From the NCBI GenBank assembly GCA_026391715.1, contig JAPLDO010000149.1, positions 1-32,360 of the forward strand: a DNA stretch of 32,360 bases. The letters run 5' to 3'. Numbering within the stretch: the first letter of the stretch is position 1; the number at the start of each line of letters is the position of its first letter. The notes under the pieces were generated by a model. It searched no databases and was not told the DNA's origin. It saw nothing but the letters and a program-made list of their open reading frames with translations. Source of the stretch: Bacteroidota bacterium (GTDB lineage: Bacteria > Bacteroidota > Bacteroidia > Bacteroidales > FEN-979). Below are positions 23,254-32,360 of this stretch, piece by piece. A program made the translations under genes and the position numbers.

Positions 23254-24519
23254 TTACATATTGGCAATGATTTCAGTTCCAAATTCTGAACATTTTAATT
23301 TGGTAGCGCCTTCCATAAGTCGCTCGAAATCGTAGGTGACACGTTTTTTTGCTATGGCTCCTTCCAACCCTTTAACAATCAGATCGGCTGCTTCTTTCCA
23401 CCCCATGTATTCGAGCATCATTGCCCCTGAAAGAATGACAGATCCAGGATTTACCTGATCTTTTCCTGCATATTTTGGCGCGGTTCCATGAGTAGCTTCA
23501 AAAACTGCATGCCCGGTAACGTAATTGATATTGGCTCCGGGGGCTATTCCGATTCCGCCGACAATGGCTGCCAGCGCGTCAGAAATATAATCTCCGTTGA
23601 GGTTCAATGTGGCGATTATGGAATAGTCTGCCGGTCGCGTGAGGATTTGCTGTAGAAAGGCGTCGGCAATTACGTCTTTGATGATGAGCTTCCCGGCTGC
23701 TATTGCATTTTTTTGAGCTGTATCGGCTACGGTTTCGCCATCTTTGGCTTTGATTTTATCATACTGCGCCCAGGTAAACACGCTGTCGCCAAATTCACGT
23801 TCAGCAAGTTCATAGCCCCATTGTTTGAACTGTCCTTCGGTGAATTTCATGATATTTCCTTTATGGACAATTGTCACCGATGGTTTTTTGTGTTCAAGCG
23901 CATAACTTATGGCAGCCCTGACAAGCCTTTCCGTTCCTTCTTTGGAGACAGGCTTGATTCCGATAGAAGAAGATTCAGGAAAACGAATCTTTTTTACTCC
24001 CATTTCATTGATCAGGAATTTGATCATCTTTTCAACCTCCGGGGTTCCCTGCATCCATTCAATACCTGCGTAAATATCTTCGGAATTTTCTCGGAAGATT
24101 ACCATATCGGTGGTTTCCGGTCGCTTTACCGGAGATGGAACTCCTTTAAAGTAACGTACCGGGCGAAGGCAGGTATAGAGATCGAGGATTTGCCGCAGAG
24201 CAACATTTAAAGACCTTATTCCGCCGCCAACCGGGGTTGTAAGCGGTCCTTTTATTGCAACAAGGTATTCATTGATAATGTCGAGCGTTTCCTTTGGAAG
24301 CCATTCTCCGGTTTTCTCAAAGGCTTTTTCTCCGGCAAGAACCTCTTTCCAGATTATTTTCCGCCTGCCCGAATATGCTTTTTCAATAGCGGCGTCAAAT
24401 ACCTTTACGCTTGCATTCCAGATATCGGGTCCGGTTCCATCGCCTTCAATAAATGGTATTACCGGCTGATCGGGAACAATGAGTTTCCCGTTTACCAATG
24501 TGATCTTTTTTCCTGTCAT
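23254..24519 (-). CDS. icd: Isocitrate dehydrogenase (NADP+)
   Basis: 421 residues, the length of the E. coli-type homodimeric enzyme. Diagnostic motifs are [24 protein letters not shown] (substrate serine and arginines), [46 protein letters not shown] (metal aspartates) and [19 protein letters not shown], whose Lys-Tyr pair marks NADP+ specificity. It oxidatively decarboxylates isocitrate to 2-oxoglutarate in the cytosolic TCA cycle. Aconitase, the preceding step, starts 7 kb away on the other strand; a restriction-modification cassette lies directly upstream. The serine that IDH kinase/phosphatase modifies in E. coli is present, but this says nothing about such regulation here. Confidence 0.97.
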   Translation of the reverse strand: MTGKKITLVNGKLIVPDQPVIPFIEGDGTGPDIWNASVKVFDAAIEKAYSGRRKIIWKEVLAGEKAFEKTGEWLPKETLDIINEYLVAIKGPLTTPVGGGIRSLNVALRQILDLYTCLRPVRYFKGVPSPVKRPETTDMVIFRENSEDIYAGIEWMQGTPEVEKMIKFLINEMGVKKIRFPESSSIGIKPVSKEGTERLVRAAISYALEHKKPSVTIVHKGNIMKFTEGQFKQWGYELAEREFGDSVFTWAQYDKIKAKDGETVADTAQKNAIAAGKLIIKDVIADAFLQQILTRPADYSIIATLNLNGDYISDALAAIVGGIGIAPGANINYVTGHAVFEATHGTAPKYAGKDQVNPGSVILSGAMMLEYMGWKEAADLIVKGLEGAIAKKRVTYDFERLMEGATKLKCSEFGTEIIANM

Positions 24520-24683
24520 GGGTTTATAAAATTTGGTTAGTGAAATGAATTAACTTACAATCGTTTGATTTTATAGTTTATACGAAATATTCAACCTTTC
24601 AAGGCGCGTTTGCTTGCGCTCTCTTCTTGCTTGCGTTTGCATGTGTCCAGGCGTAAAGCAAAATTTGAGTGCAATAGCGCTGG

Positions 24684-25580
24684 CTATATGAATTTCCAAA
24701 TGTCTTCAATGAGTAGATTGTCGAATGTTTTTATATGATCTTTCAAAATATTTTCAGTCATCATTCTGGGTCTGATGTCACAATAATAAACTCCATCAAG
24801 CGGATTGAGTTTGACAGTGTATGCTTTGAAGTGTCCAGGAAGAAAAGTAGCGCTGATGCCATCTTCATTTAATCGCCTTGTATTTTTTCTTTGTACATCG
24901 TTGAGGAAAATAGCGATATGTGGAGTTGGCTTTTCTGTGAGTTTATTGTATAGGAATTTATCAATGAAAATTTTGTCAATGCGATCTTTACTTGATGTTT
25001 TTATGGAACCGATGACTTTTACTTCGTTATCTTTCTCAATAATCAAATCATGCTGATAACTCATAGTAAACTGTTCTTCGTCAGCGCCGATTATAGGAAC
25101 TTGTATAACACCGGCAGTGCAAGTAATTCCAATTTCACGAATGATTAATCGAATAAAATGTTCAAATAAATCACCATTTAATTTCCGTGCTTTGTTTGAT
25201 TGCCCGGCTGGTAAACCGTCTAATGCGGAGCCTACAGATTGCTGAATCGTATATGTTGCGCTATTGATAATTTGTCTTAACGATTCATCTTTCTTGTTGA
25301 TGGTTTTAATGGTCTGTAAAACTTTTGAAAACTCCTTTGAATATTTTGCAAAATTTTTTGCGTCATACATCAAGTTAGAGTTTATTGGTCTGGTGATTTG
25401 ATAATTGCCCTCTTTCTTGTATTGGTAAAAGCAATAGTGGTTTTCGTTCTGAGAAACTATTGTTGCCTGCAAATTGTCGCTTATGTAATTTAAATATTCA
25501 CCACTGAATGCAATGTATGCTTTCAAGTCAACAAAATTGTTTTTGTCTTTGGCTTTATTTACGAGTTGTTTTAAGTTCAT
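24684..25580 (-). CDS. Type II restriction endonuclease, PD-(D/E)XK-like
   Basis: 298 residues, last gene of a controller-methyltransferase-endonuclease operon; its start overlaps the methyltransferase end by 4 bp (ATGA-type junction). A nuclease core is suggested by SYQHDLIIEK (Asp178) followed by VIGSIKTSSKDR (Ser192-Ile-Lys194) on a predicted beta-strand, with an acidic helix residue (Glu140, DLFEHF) upstream. SxK in place of the usual (D/E)xK is a variant. The MjaI-type family is a possible match from memory of GSIKTS, but I am not sure. The gene is visibly AT-richer than icd and parC, fitting horizontal acquisition. Its recognition sequence cannot be deduced. Confidence 0.75.
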   Translation of the reverse strand: MNLKQLVNKAKDKNNFVDLKAYIAFSGEYLNYISDNLQATIVSQNENHYCFYQYKKEGNYQITRPINSNLMYDAKNFAKYSKEFSKVLQTIKTINKKDESLRQIINSATYTIQQSVGSALDGLPAGQSNKARKLNGDLFEHFIRLIIREIGITCTAGVIQVPIIGADEEQFTMSYQHDLIIEKDNEVKVIGSIKTSSKDRIDKIFIDKFLYNKLTEKPTPHIAIFLNDVQRKNTRRLNEDGISATFLPGHFKAYTVKLNPLDGVYYCDIRPRMMTENILKDHIKTFDNLLIEDIWKFI

Positions 25581-26563
25581 CTGATAGAGTTCCGTCTTTT
25601 CTGGTTGTCAAAATCATATTCTATCCACTTGTTAATGCTCCAATCTTCAACAAGTTCTATGCGATTCGCTGCCCAATCCAGGTATTCTGGCGATAAATCG
25701 CAAGCTAACCATTTACGTTGAAGCTGCTCAGAACAAACAGGCGTCGTACCCGAACCACAAAAAGGGTCAAGCACTTTGTCGCCAACGTTTGAAGAAGCTA
25801 AAATTATTTTGCGCAAAAGTTCTTCCGGTTTCTGTGTAGGGTGCGGAGTCTTTTCGTGCATACCATTGCAGGTTGTTGGCGCTTCAATAATATCTTGCGG
25901 GATTTCCAGTACATCTTTTGGTTTTGCTCCAAGTGGATTTGGCTCCCAAATATGATTTTTGTTTTTACCGTTTCCGTACTGACTTGTCTCTGCTTGCGGA
26001 TGACTTGGATATTTCAATGTATGTTCGCTGTATGGAAGACGGATTGAATCAATATTGAAAGTAAAATGCTTTGTCTTACGAAAATGCAAAATGCTTTCAT
26101 GGCTTCGACCCCAGTCGCTGCCTAAGTTTGCCTTATTTTTGTAATTCCAAATAATCCACCGGCAACCTTTAAAATATTTTGTTGCCGGATGTTTTAGGTC
26201 AGCTAGAATCTCGGAAAAACCGCAAATGAAAAGCGTTCCCGTTGGTTTCAAAACTCTGGCAGCTTGTTCAATCCATTGCATAGAAAATTTAATGTACTCT
26301 TCCTGGCTTTCAAAAGTGTCCCAATCAGCTTTCCTGATATTGTATGGCGGATCGGCAAAAATCAGATCAATACTCTCTGGGTTCAATGTTTTAAGCCACT
26401 CAATACTATTGCCTTGCCATAGTTGCCCGTGTGGATGCTGATAAAACAACCCAGGTTTTTCAGTTTCCGTTTGTGAAACCAAAGATAGTTGGCGTTCTCC
26501 TCTTAGTTGAACTTCGCCGAAGAATGTCGGAAGTTCTTTATTTCTCATTAATGTTTTACCCAT
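25577..26563 (-). CDS. Beta-class DNA methyltransferase (N6-adenine or N4-cytosine) of the type II system
   Basis: 328 residues with beta-class motif order: catalytic motif IV DPPYNIRKADWD (71-74) precedes the target-recognition region (about 150-235) and the SAM-binding HPTQKP (241-246) and LDPFCGSGTT (motif I, 266-274). DPPY rather than SPP(Y/W) favours N6-adenine methylation. The family protects host DNA from the partner endonuclease. It overlaps the controller gene by 8 bp upstream and the endonuclease gene by 4 bp downstream, so all three are read from one promoter. Met6 (26548) is an alternative start. The specific sequence methylated is not evident. Confidence 0.92.
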   Translation of the reverse strand: MGKTLMRNKELPTFFGEVQLRGERQLSLVSQTETEKPGLFYQHPHGQLWQGNSIEWLKTLNPESIDLIFADPPYNIRKADWDTFESQEEYIKFSMQWIEQAARVLKPTGTLFICGFSEILADLKHPATKYFKGCRWIIWNYKNKANLGSDWGRSHESILHFRKTKHFTFNIDSIRLPYSEHTLKYPSHPQAETSQYGNGKNKNHIWEPNPLGAKPKDVLEIPQDIIEAPTTCNGMHEKTPHPTQKPEELLRKIILASSNVGDKVLDPFCGSGTTPVCSEQLQRKWLACDLSPEYLDWAANRIELVEDWSINKWIEYDFDNQKRRNSIR

Positions 26564-26882
26564 TTCGTTGAGTTTTTAAGTAAGACACTTTTTGTTCTGC
26601 TGCTTTTAAAATTTCCAAATCAGCTTCTTCGTCTATAATTTTGTACGCGATTTGGTCGCTGAGAAATTCGTTTTGCAATTCTCTTTCGTCAACATTAAAA
26701 AAGCAGGCAACTTCTTTTATGAGTTGTTTTGTTGGCTGTCTTTCATTGCGTTCAATTTTTGCAAGTAAAGAAGGGTCAATTCCAAGATGAGATGCAACTT
26801 CTCTCAACGGCAATTCCACTTCGGTTCTCAGTGTTCTGAGATGCTCTCCAAAAGATATGAATTTTAGTTTTGATTTCGGCAT
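26556..26882 (-). CDS. Helix-turn-helix controller (C protein-like, XRE family)
   Basis: 108 residues. An XRE-type HTH occupies about 10-65: FGEHLRTLRTEVELPLREVA, SHLGIDPSLLAKIERNERQP, with the helix-turn-helix at LREVASHLGIDPSLLAKIE. The C-terminal 40 residues are a charged helix (DEEADLEILKAAEQKVSYLK). ATG at 26882 is preferred to the in-frame TTG at 26885. The gene heads the restriction operon and has two palindromic sites immediately upstream, the arrangement of controller proteins that time methyltransferase and endonuclease expression. It is somewhat longer than classic C proteins (about 80), so a more general XRE autoregulator is also possible. Confidence 0.88.
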   Translation of the reverse strand: MPKSKLKFISFGEHLRTLRTEVELPLREVASHLGIDPSLLAKIERNERQPTKQLIKEVACFFNVDERELQNEFLSDQIAYKIIDEEADLEILKAAEQKVSYLKTQRNG

Positions 26883-26885
26883 CAA

Positions 26886-26939
26886 GACAAATTTTGTCCA
26901 AATATATGAATATTATCATTTATGGACAAATAAAGTCCA
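26886..26939 (-). promoter_or_regulatory. Promoter and paired operators of the restriction-modification operon
   Basis: Two dyads flank the promoter: GACAAATTTTGTC (26886-26898, 13 bp, perfect arms) and TGGACAAATAAAGTCCA (26923-26939, TGGAC arms), both built on (T)GGAC...GTCC(A), centres 39 bp apart. On the minus strand the -33 TTTG (26930-26927) lies in the distal dyad, then 20 bp, then -7 TATATTTG (26906-26899) beside the proximal dyad. The ATG is 3 bp beyond the proximal dyad, so the mRNA leader would be only about 10 nt. Confidence 0.7.
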
Positions 26940-27099
26940 AAATAATTATCAACAAAGGATAAGAAATCATAATCATGTCATTCCTGCGAGATATTTAAGG
27001 ATCAGATAAATCGCCGAAATTTTTCTAAGCCCGAAGATCTGTAATGTATGGCAATCTGACCGAAGTAGATAAACTGTATTTACTCATAGAATTACGCAT

Positions 27100-30000
27100 C
27101 TAATTCAACTTTTTGATTAAGGCGCCCCAATTCCGGTCAACTTCAAAAAAGTGCTTCATGTAGTAATTCCCGAAAAGAAAATGAGCCCTGACTACTTCCA
27201 CTCCCTGTGCCGACATACTTGCAAAGAACTTTTCGATCATGCCCGATGCGATTCCTTTCCCCTGAAGCGCTGAAGTTACAACAATGCCGTCGAGCAGAAT
27301 ATTGTGATCTTCAATATAACGATAGGTGATGCCGCCTACAATCTTTTCGTGTTCATCGGTTAGTACATACTGATGGTCGTAATCGGAAATCTCTTTCGGA
27401 TATTTCTCGCGAAAGAAAAGCTGATAAAGTTGTCCCGTTTCACGAGCTTCCACAGGTTCTCTCAAAGTATAACGCTGTCCGGTTTTATCATGGAAAGTAA
27501 AGCGAACAACCACATGTTCCTGTTTATTTTCGCCAATTTTCAGAAAGTCTATCCCCATTTCTCCCTGAAGTCGCGGAAAAACCATTCGGCTAAATACCGA
27601 CTTCATTTCCGGATTTACAATTTCTGCCTGCAAATCGGAAAGCTCAGTCAATTGGATAGCCAAACCGCCTATCATATCTTTCATTTTTGAGAGGAGCTGG
27701 TCAAATGTCTTCTGGATTATAGTTCCGGTATCGGAAAAAAATGTATGCCGGTAAAAGAAATAGCGGGTTATTTCCGAATGTTGTTGCAATTTATAAAGTT
27801 CAAAAAGTTCCAGGATGGTGTGTTCTTTTGCAGCATTGGTGGTAAGCGGATTCATTCTGTACCACTCCTGATATTGATCAATCGCGCTGAAAAGCGCCAA
27901 CGGCAGATAGAATCTGTTCAATGTTCGTTCAAGGTACTCTTCAATATGTTCGTGCAGGTTAGTATCGTCAAAGCAATTCAGGTTGCGAAGATTGAGGTCA
28001 ATGTCTAATTGCTTCAGGAAAACAGTTGCCTTTTCTTTCCCAAGCGATTCAATGCAGGCGTCGAAAATCCAGAAGATTCTGAGTTGTTTGCGGCACCAGG
28101 GATAAACCGAAGCCGTGCGGCAATAAAAATCGCGGAGCATGGGTTCGATGAGCGACAAAGTATTTTTATATTCCGACCAGCCGGCGAGGGACAATATAAC
28201 TGCGCTATCGCGAAAATCCATTTCCGGAATAACAATATTTGCGGGCGAAATGGCGCCTGGAACAATCAACCGTCCGCTGTGTTCCCAGGCAGTAAATATA
28301 ACCGCGAATGATTTGATAAAGATTTTTTTCCAGGCATTATTTCTGATTAACCCCGAGGAGCGGTGAATTTCACTGAGTTCTCTGATTTTATCCCAGGCAG
28401 TGAGACCGTCAATATATTGGGTTGTAAGAACGCCGAGATTCGGGCGACTGCTTCCGAGCATCGGCGCAACTGCCGGTCCAAAAGGGAAGCCTGCAAGTGA
28501 AGCCAGCCAGTAAAATGTTTCGGGACGACCTTTGAAAGCAGTATCTTCGCTCATGACCATGTGTAAATCAAAATGTTTTCCCGATGTAGTGTTGATGGAA
28601 AGCCGGTAATGTTTAAATTCTTTAAAAGCAAGTAACCGCATTACCCAAATTCCTTTTTCAGGAACATCTTCAAGTCTGAAATTCCATTCATTGAAAGTAA
28701 GAATGACGCTTTCATTCAGAAAAGTTGATGAGCGGAAAATTTCAGTAATACTCAATTTTTCTGATTCTGAAATACCATTCTCAAAAACCAGTCTTGATTT
28801 CCATAATTTTAAAGGTTGTTTTGCTGTACTTGCTTCAATGCTTTTTTCAAAATAATTCGCAAGGTTGTAAAAATAACTTTCAGCCAATCCTGAAAGAAAT
28901 GGGTCTTGTTTGTGAAGTATCCATCTTGATAGTTCAGCCCTTACCGGCACATAAAACTCAAGATGAAGCCTGGCAAATTTGTGCAGCAAAGCCAGCACGT
29001 CGGCAAAGGCATTACGCTGTCTGATACCGGCAGGCCATTTCAGGTGGGTACGATACCAATATAGCCTTTGCTTTAGAGCATCCAGCCGGTGTTTGCCGAA
29101 ATTTCCCGAAGCGATTTTTTGAATTGACGCCTCATTTAAAAAGGTTAATCCCGACTCGATGAACGTCGGCATGGATTGGATATCTTCCGGGTTTGGCGCT
29201 TTCAGCAATATCAGCCGGTATGCCAAACATCTAATCTCCTCATCGGGATGAAAAGCTAATGCTTCAATTCTGTATCTGAGGGTAATGGCAAGCCGGGGAT
29301 CTGCCCCCGACAAAGAGCCGGTTAAATCTTCGAGCGCCTGCGATGCAACATTGAAATCGCCGAAAAAGGCTTTGAATAAAAGGTTGTTGATTTGAATTAA
29401 CTGCTGATTCCGGATTGAGTGGATTACCGGGAAATCATTTTCATCCATCCGCATAAACCGCACTATTCCTATTGATGGCGAGATATTTCCCAGTGGAACA
29501 TCCCAGCCCTCCTTAACCGGACAAAATGCAACAAGAGATGGATTTCCAATCCAGATTTTTGGTTGCCGGGTAAGTATTCCAAGGTCAATCTGATCGGAAG
29601 AAATCTGATATTTCATATTTCCGATCTGATAATTATCATCCTTGATTTTCCTGATGATCAGCGATGATTTGCTGATTTTATTGATAAGCGTATTCTGCTC
29701 ATATTTCAGGTCGGTTTCGAGAATGCCGAGATCCCTGAAAAACCATTTTGGAATGAGGATTGAAAACGATCCGGCAGAAATCAAGGCGACTTTGCTTTGA
29801 TAAAGCGTATCAATGATATCCTTAAAACTGTTTTCGATGGCTTTTCTGTTAAAAGAACCTTTGGGTGTTAGTTCGCCCTTTTCGGAGCTGAATTCCCGGT
29901 TGAGTACGGAAAAGTTAATGACACGTTCATAAGGTGCCACATCGGAATTGGCTGCCATTACAATCTGATGGAAGTATTCGTTCAGGTTTTCTTCATCGAG

Positions 30001-31689
30001 TGAAAGGAAAAGAGGGTCGTTGCGGTCGGGTACGATAAGCAGTACATTATAGGGACGATTATCGCCCACAAGGAACACGCTTTGAATTCCTGGGACGTTG
30101 TAGAATTTTTTTTCGATTGTTTGCGGAGCAACGGTTTGTCCGCGGTTGTTTTTATAGATATCTTTTACCCGGTCAATTATTTCAAAATACCCGTCGGGTG
30201 TAATTTTAAAAACATCCCCCGTTTTCATCCAATAATCCATATCCGGCGAAACCGGATATGGAATTATTTCGTCGGGACCTGCATTTTCAAGGTATCTTCC
30301 AATATAATGACCGCTTAGCTCAAGTTCAGATTCTGCGGTTAACCTGGTCATTATGCCGGGTAAAGGAATACCCACTGAAGAGTCTTTATATCCTCCCGGC
30401 GGCGTCATGGTGATTCCGCCTGTGGCTTCGGTCATTCCAAACCCGCTGTTCAGGTGAATTCCAAACTGATTGAAAAAACGAAAAACATTCGGATCAAGGT
30501 ATCCTGCAGCCGACAAACCCCAATGCAGGTTCGATCCCACAACATTTCTTACAGCCTCGCTCCTGAGTTCTTCGTTTTCAATCCCCTCGATAGTCTCCTG
30601 ACAACGGTCATAAAGATCCTGCCAACGCAAGGGGATACTGATAAAACCGGTAGGATTAACCTTGTGGAACAGCGACAAAAGCGTTTCCGACGAGGTATTT
30701 CCTGCGAAAATGTATGTTCCGCTCCAGAAAATCACACCGGTCATTTCGAGATACCTGCCAAAGGTGTGAAACAGGGGAAGATAGCAAAGAAAAGTCTCAT
30801 TGCCAACTTCTGGCAAAGCCGCCGCGCGGGCAAACCTTTTGGATATAATATTATATATAGAGAACGAAACGCCTTTTGGCAAACCGGCGCTTCCCGATGT
30901 AAACATGGTAGTGGCAACCTGGTTGTTCTGTTTTATTAGGTGTTGCCCAAGAAGCGTGTCAATGTAAGAACGTGTAAAATTTTTGCAAACCTCAACAAGG
31001 TAGGGAATACTTTGATTTTTTTGTGAAACAGGCTGAAGCGACAGAATGGAGAATTTCACTTTCGTTTTTTCCCTGACATTCAACAGCGCTGTAAGCCGAT
31101 CTTCATTATCTGCAAGTGCAATATTGATTTCAAGTTCATTAAAAATTGAAATTAGAATTTCCTGTTTGAAGTGCGGACTCAAAGGCGTATCAAAGATGTC
31201 GAACATCAGGCATGCCAGGTCGGCGCAGGCGCCTTCAAAGCAATTTTCGGTATAAATGGCAACTCTGGGCGAGGAACCTCCCTGCCGGTAAAACAGCGAT
31301 GCAATTTCACGAAGATGCCGGTATATCTGGTCATAAGTCCAATCAACTTCTATGGCTGATGACAAATCGCGGAACATCGTCTGATTTGGATGCTCAGCTA
31401 CGCGTTGTTCCATCATATCCCGGAGATTATAGTTGGTGGCATGAAGTATTTTAAAGACAACTTCTGTCCAGTTTTTCCTGACGTCACAATCTCCAAGAGC
31501 TATTAAAAAATCAGATTTCCGGGTTATGTCAAGAAACCGGAACAACGCTATCTTCGCAAGATTCTCTCTGCCATTCTGAAGGAGCGTCTGTCCGGCTTCC
31601 TCAAGTATCTTTAATGCAATTTCTGACTTGTTAATCCCGGATTTGGGCGAATTTTGCCATTCATCGAGAAGTAATTCAAGGTGTAACAT
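27100..31689 (-). CDS. Multidomain acyl-CoA ligase / kinase-like / GNAT acetyltransferase protein
   Basis: 1529 residues. Residues about 80-620 are an AMP-forming (ANL) ligase-like domain: MFTSGSAGLPKGVSFS (P-loop, about 262), NSGFGMTEATGG (about 417), MKTGDVFKITPDGYFEI with DRVKDIYKNNRGQ (about 490-515), most like long-chain acyl-CoA synthetases. About 680-1000 is helical and unassigned. About 1010-1190 resembles a kinase/phosphotransferase fold (hinge-like TTQYIDGLT; PGAISPANIVIP where HGDxxxxN would be), but catalytic residues are lost. The last 145 residues are a GNAT domain (GIVVTSALQGKGIASGMIEKF, acetyl-CoA loop QGKGIA). No membrane segment. It may activate an acyl group and transfer or sense it; the substrate is unknown. 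Divergent from aconitase. Confidence 0.82.
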   Translation of the reverse strand: MLHLELLLDEWQNSPKSGINKSEIALKILEEAGQTLLQNGRENLAKIALFRFLDITRKSDFLIALGDCDVRKNWTEVVFKILHATNYNLRDMMEQRVAEHPNQTMFRDLSSAIEVDWTYDQIYRHLREIASLFYRQGGSSPRVAIYTENCFEGACADLACLMFDIFDTPLSPHFKQEILISIFNELEINIALADNEDRLTALLNVREKTKVKFSILSLQPVSQKNQSIPYLVEVCKNFTRSYIDTLLGQHLIKQNNQVATTMFTSGSAGLPKGVSFSIYNIISKRFARAAALPEVGNETFLCYLPLFHTFGRYLEMTGVIFWSGTYIFAGNTSSETLLSLFHKVNPTGFISIPLRWQDLYDRCQETIEGIENEELRSEAVRNVVGSNLHWGLSAAGYLDPNVFRFFNQFGIHLNSGFGMTEATGGITMTPPGGYKDSSVGIPLPGIMTRLTAESELELSGHYIGRYLENAGPDEIIPYPVSPDMDYWMKTGDVFKITPDGYFEIIDRVKDIYKNNRGQTVAPQTIEKKFYNVPGIQSVFLVGDNRPYNVLLIVPDRNDPLFLSLDEENLNEYFHQIVMAANSDVAPYERVINFSVLNREFSSEKGELTPKGSFNRKAIENSFKDIIDTLYQSKVALISAGSFSILIPKWFFRDLGILETDLKYEQNTLINKISKSSLIIRKIKDDNYQIGNMKYQISSDQIDLGILTRQPKIWIGNPSLVAFCPVKEGWDVPLGNISPSIGIVRFMRMDENDFPVIHSIRNQQLIQINNLLFKAFFGDFNVASQALEDLTGSLSGADPRLAITLRYRIEALAFHPDEEIRCLAYRLILLKAPNPEDIQSMPTFIESGLTFLNEASIQKIASGNFGKHRLDALKQRLYWYRTHLKWPAGIRQRNAFADVLALLHKFARLHLEFYVPVRAELSRWILHKQDPFLSGLAESYFYNLANYFEKSIEASTAKQPLKLWKSRLVFENGISESEKLSITEIFRSSTFLNESVILTFNEWNFRLEDVPEKGIWVMRLLAFKEFKHYRLSINTTSGKHFDLHMVMSEDTAFKGRPETFYWLASLAGFPFGPAVAPMLGSSRPNLGVLTTQYIDGLTAWDKIRELSEIHRSSGLIRNNAWKKIFIKSFAVIFTAWEHSGRLIVPGAISPANIVIPEMDFRDSAVILSLAGWSEYKNTLSLIEPMLRDFYCRTASVYPWCRKQLRIFWIFDACIESLGKEKATVFLKQLDIDLNLRNLNCFDDTNLHEHIEEYLERTLNRFYLPLALFSAIDQYQEWYRMNPLTTNAAKEHTILELFELYKLQQHSEITRYFFYRHTFFSDTGTIIQKTFDQLLSKMKDMIGGLAIQLTELSDLQAEIVNPEMKSVFSRMVFPRLQGEMGIDFLKIGENKQEHVVVRFTFHDKTGQRYTLREPVEARETGQLYQLFFREKYPKEISDYDHQYVLTDEHEKIVGGITYRYIEDHNILLDGIVVTSALQGKGIASGMIEKFFASMSAQGVEVVRAHFLFGNYYMKHFFEVDRNWGALIKKLN

Positions 31690-31804
31690 ACGCTGAATAG
31701 TTATTAGTGTAAAATTTTTATAAAATTATAACGTTATTCTCGATAATCTTTATACTTTTAAACTTCTAATTTTTTATTTTGTTTGTTCTATTAACAATTA
31801 TGTT

Positions 31805-32360
31805 ATGTTGTTGAATATTAAATCAATAAGAAATACTTACGACAAACTGTCGCAGGGCGTTAATCATGCGCGCCGATTATTGAACAAACCCTTGACGCTT
31901 ACGGAAAAGATTCTTTATGGGCATTTGTTTGATTCAAACCCGTTGCAATCTCTAAGGCGTGGCGTTGATTATGTCAATTTTCAGCCCGACAGGGTTGCAA
32001 TGCAGGACGCAACCGCACAAATGGCTTTGCTTCAGTTTATGACTGCCGGAAGAGAAACTACGGCTGTTCCCGCCACAGTACATTGCGACCATCTGATTCA
32101 GGCGCAGCTAGGCGTAAAGAGCGATCTTGCCAATGCTTTGACGCAGAATAAGGAGGTGTATGATTTTCTGAAAACGGTTTCAGCGAAATATGGAATTGGT
32201 TTCTGGCAGCCTGGCGCGGGAATTATTCACCAGGTAATTTTCGAAAATTATGCCTTTCCGGGAGGAATGATGATAGGAACCGACTCGCATACTCCAAATG
32301 CCGGAGGACTTGGTATGGTGGCAATAGGCGTTGGCGGCGCCGATGCAGTTGATGTAATGT
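31805..32360 (+). CDS. acn: Aconitate hydratase, 5' part (runs off the window)
   Basis: 185 codons from ATG 31805 ([20 protein letters not shown]) to the window edge with no stop. The sequence matches the N-terminal third of mitochondrial-type aconitase: [70 protein letters not shown] and [10 protein letters not shown]. The three [4Fe-4S]-ligating cysteines lie further on, outside the window. It isomerises citrate to isocitrate in the TCA cycle, supplying the icd product encoded 7 kb away. The 115-bp AT-rich gap to the divergent ligase-GNAT gene should hold both promoters, but no exact TAnnTTTG match is seen there. An ATG at 31800 is out of frame. Confidence 0.95.
   Translation, partial: MLLNIKSIRNTYDKLSQGVNHARRLLNKPLTLTEKILYGHLFDSNPLQSLRRGVDYVNFQPDRVAMQDATAQMALLQFMTAGRETTAVPATVHCDHLIQAQLGVKSDLANALTQNKEVYDFLKTVSAKYGIGFWQPGAGIIHQVIFENYAFPGGMMIGTDSHTPNAGGLGMVAIGVGGADAVDVM

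Noticed and set aside
23713-24210. 165-codon plus-strand open frame within icd
   Set aside because: Antisense to strongly conserved isocitrate dehydrogenase motifs; no independent evidence.
27040-27099. Hairpin terminator after the ligase-GNAT gene (GTAAATACAGTTTATCTAC)
   Set aside because: The arms do not pair well enough, and there is no T-run.

Overview
The window looks like a chromosomal segment of an anaerobic or microaerophilic member of the Bacteroidota. Supporting signs are AT-rich leaders with few Shine-Dalgarno sequences, several exact matches to the Bacteroidota -7 promoter element TAnnTTTG, a Bacteroidota-type ParC, a flavodiiron oxygen/NO reductase and very heme-rich multiheme cytochromes. 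No gene here names the species.

Layout. (1) 0.3-6.6 kb, plus strand: a tightly coupled operon of two overlapping multiheme c-type cytochromes (20 and 30 heme-binding motifs), an outer-membrane beta-barrel protein, and an anchored OB-fold protein. This resembles a porin-cytochrome conduit moving electrons across the outer membrane and is the most striking system here. (2) 6.7-9.0 kb, minus strand: a coiled-coil PD-(D/E)XK nuclease-like protein, a small membrane protein and an M19 dipeptidase. (3) 9.2-12.4 kb, plus strand: a short DnaE-type polymerase carrying a 16-copy heptanucleotide array inside its coding sequence. (4) 12.6-19.8 kb, minus strand: class 3-like aldehyde dehydrogenase, short-chain dehydrogenase, flavodiiron protein FprA, topoisomerase IV subunit A (parC) and an isochorismatase-like hydrolase. 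(5) 20.0-27.0 kb: an accessory zone with an MmeI-like single-chain restriction-modification enzyme beside tRNA-Arg(UCU), isocitrate dehydrogenase, and a controller-methyltransferase-endonuclease type II system with its own operators. (6) 27.1-32.4 kb: a 1529-residue protein joining an acyl-CoA ligase-like domain, a degenerate kinase-like region and a GNAT acetyltransferase, divergent from the 5' part of an aconitase gene.

Intergenic DNA is rich in repeats. A roughly 130-160 bp element with up to four hairpins occurs three times (about 15.0, 19.9 and 23.1 kb), and base pairs in one hairpin change in a compensatory way between copies. Short tandem repeats (GGACGAR heptamers, TTACCAAC octamers) occur both between genes and inside dnaE. 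Aconitase and isocitrate dehydrogenase lie within 8 kb and catalyse consecutive TCA-cycle steps; the restriction-modification cassette and the ligase-GNAT gene lie between them.
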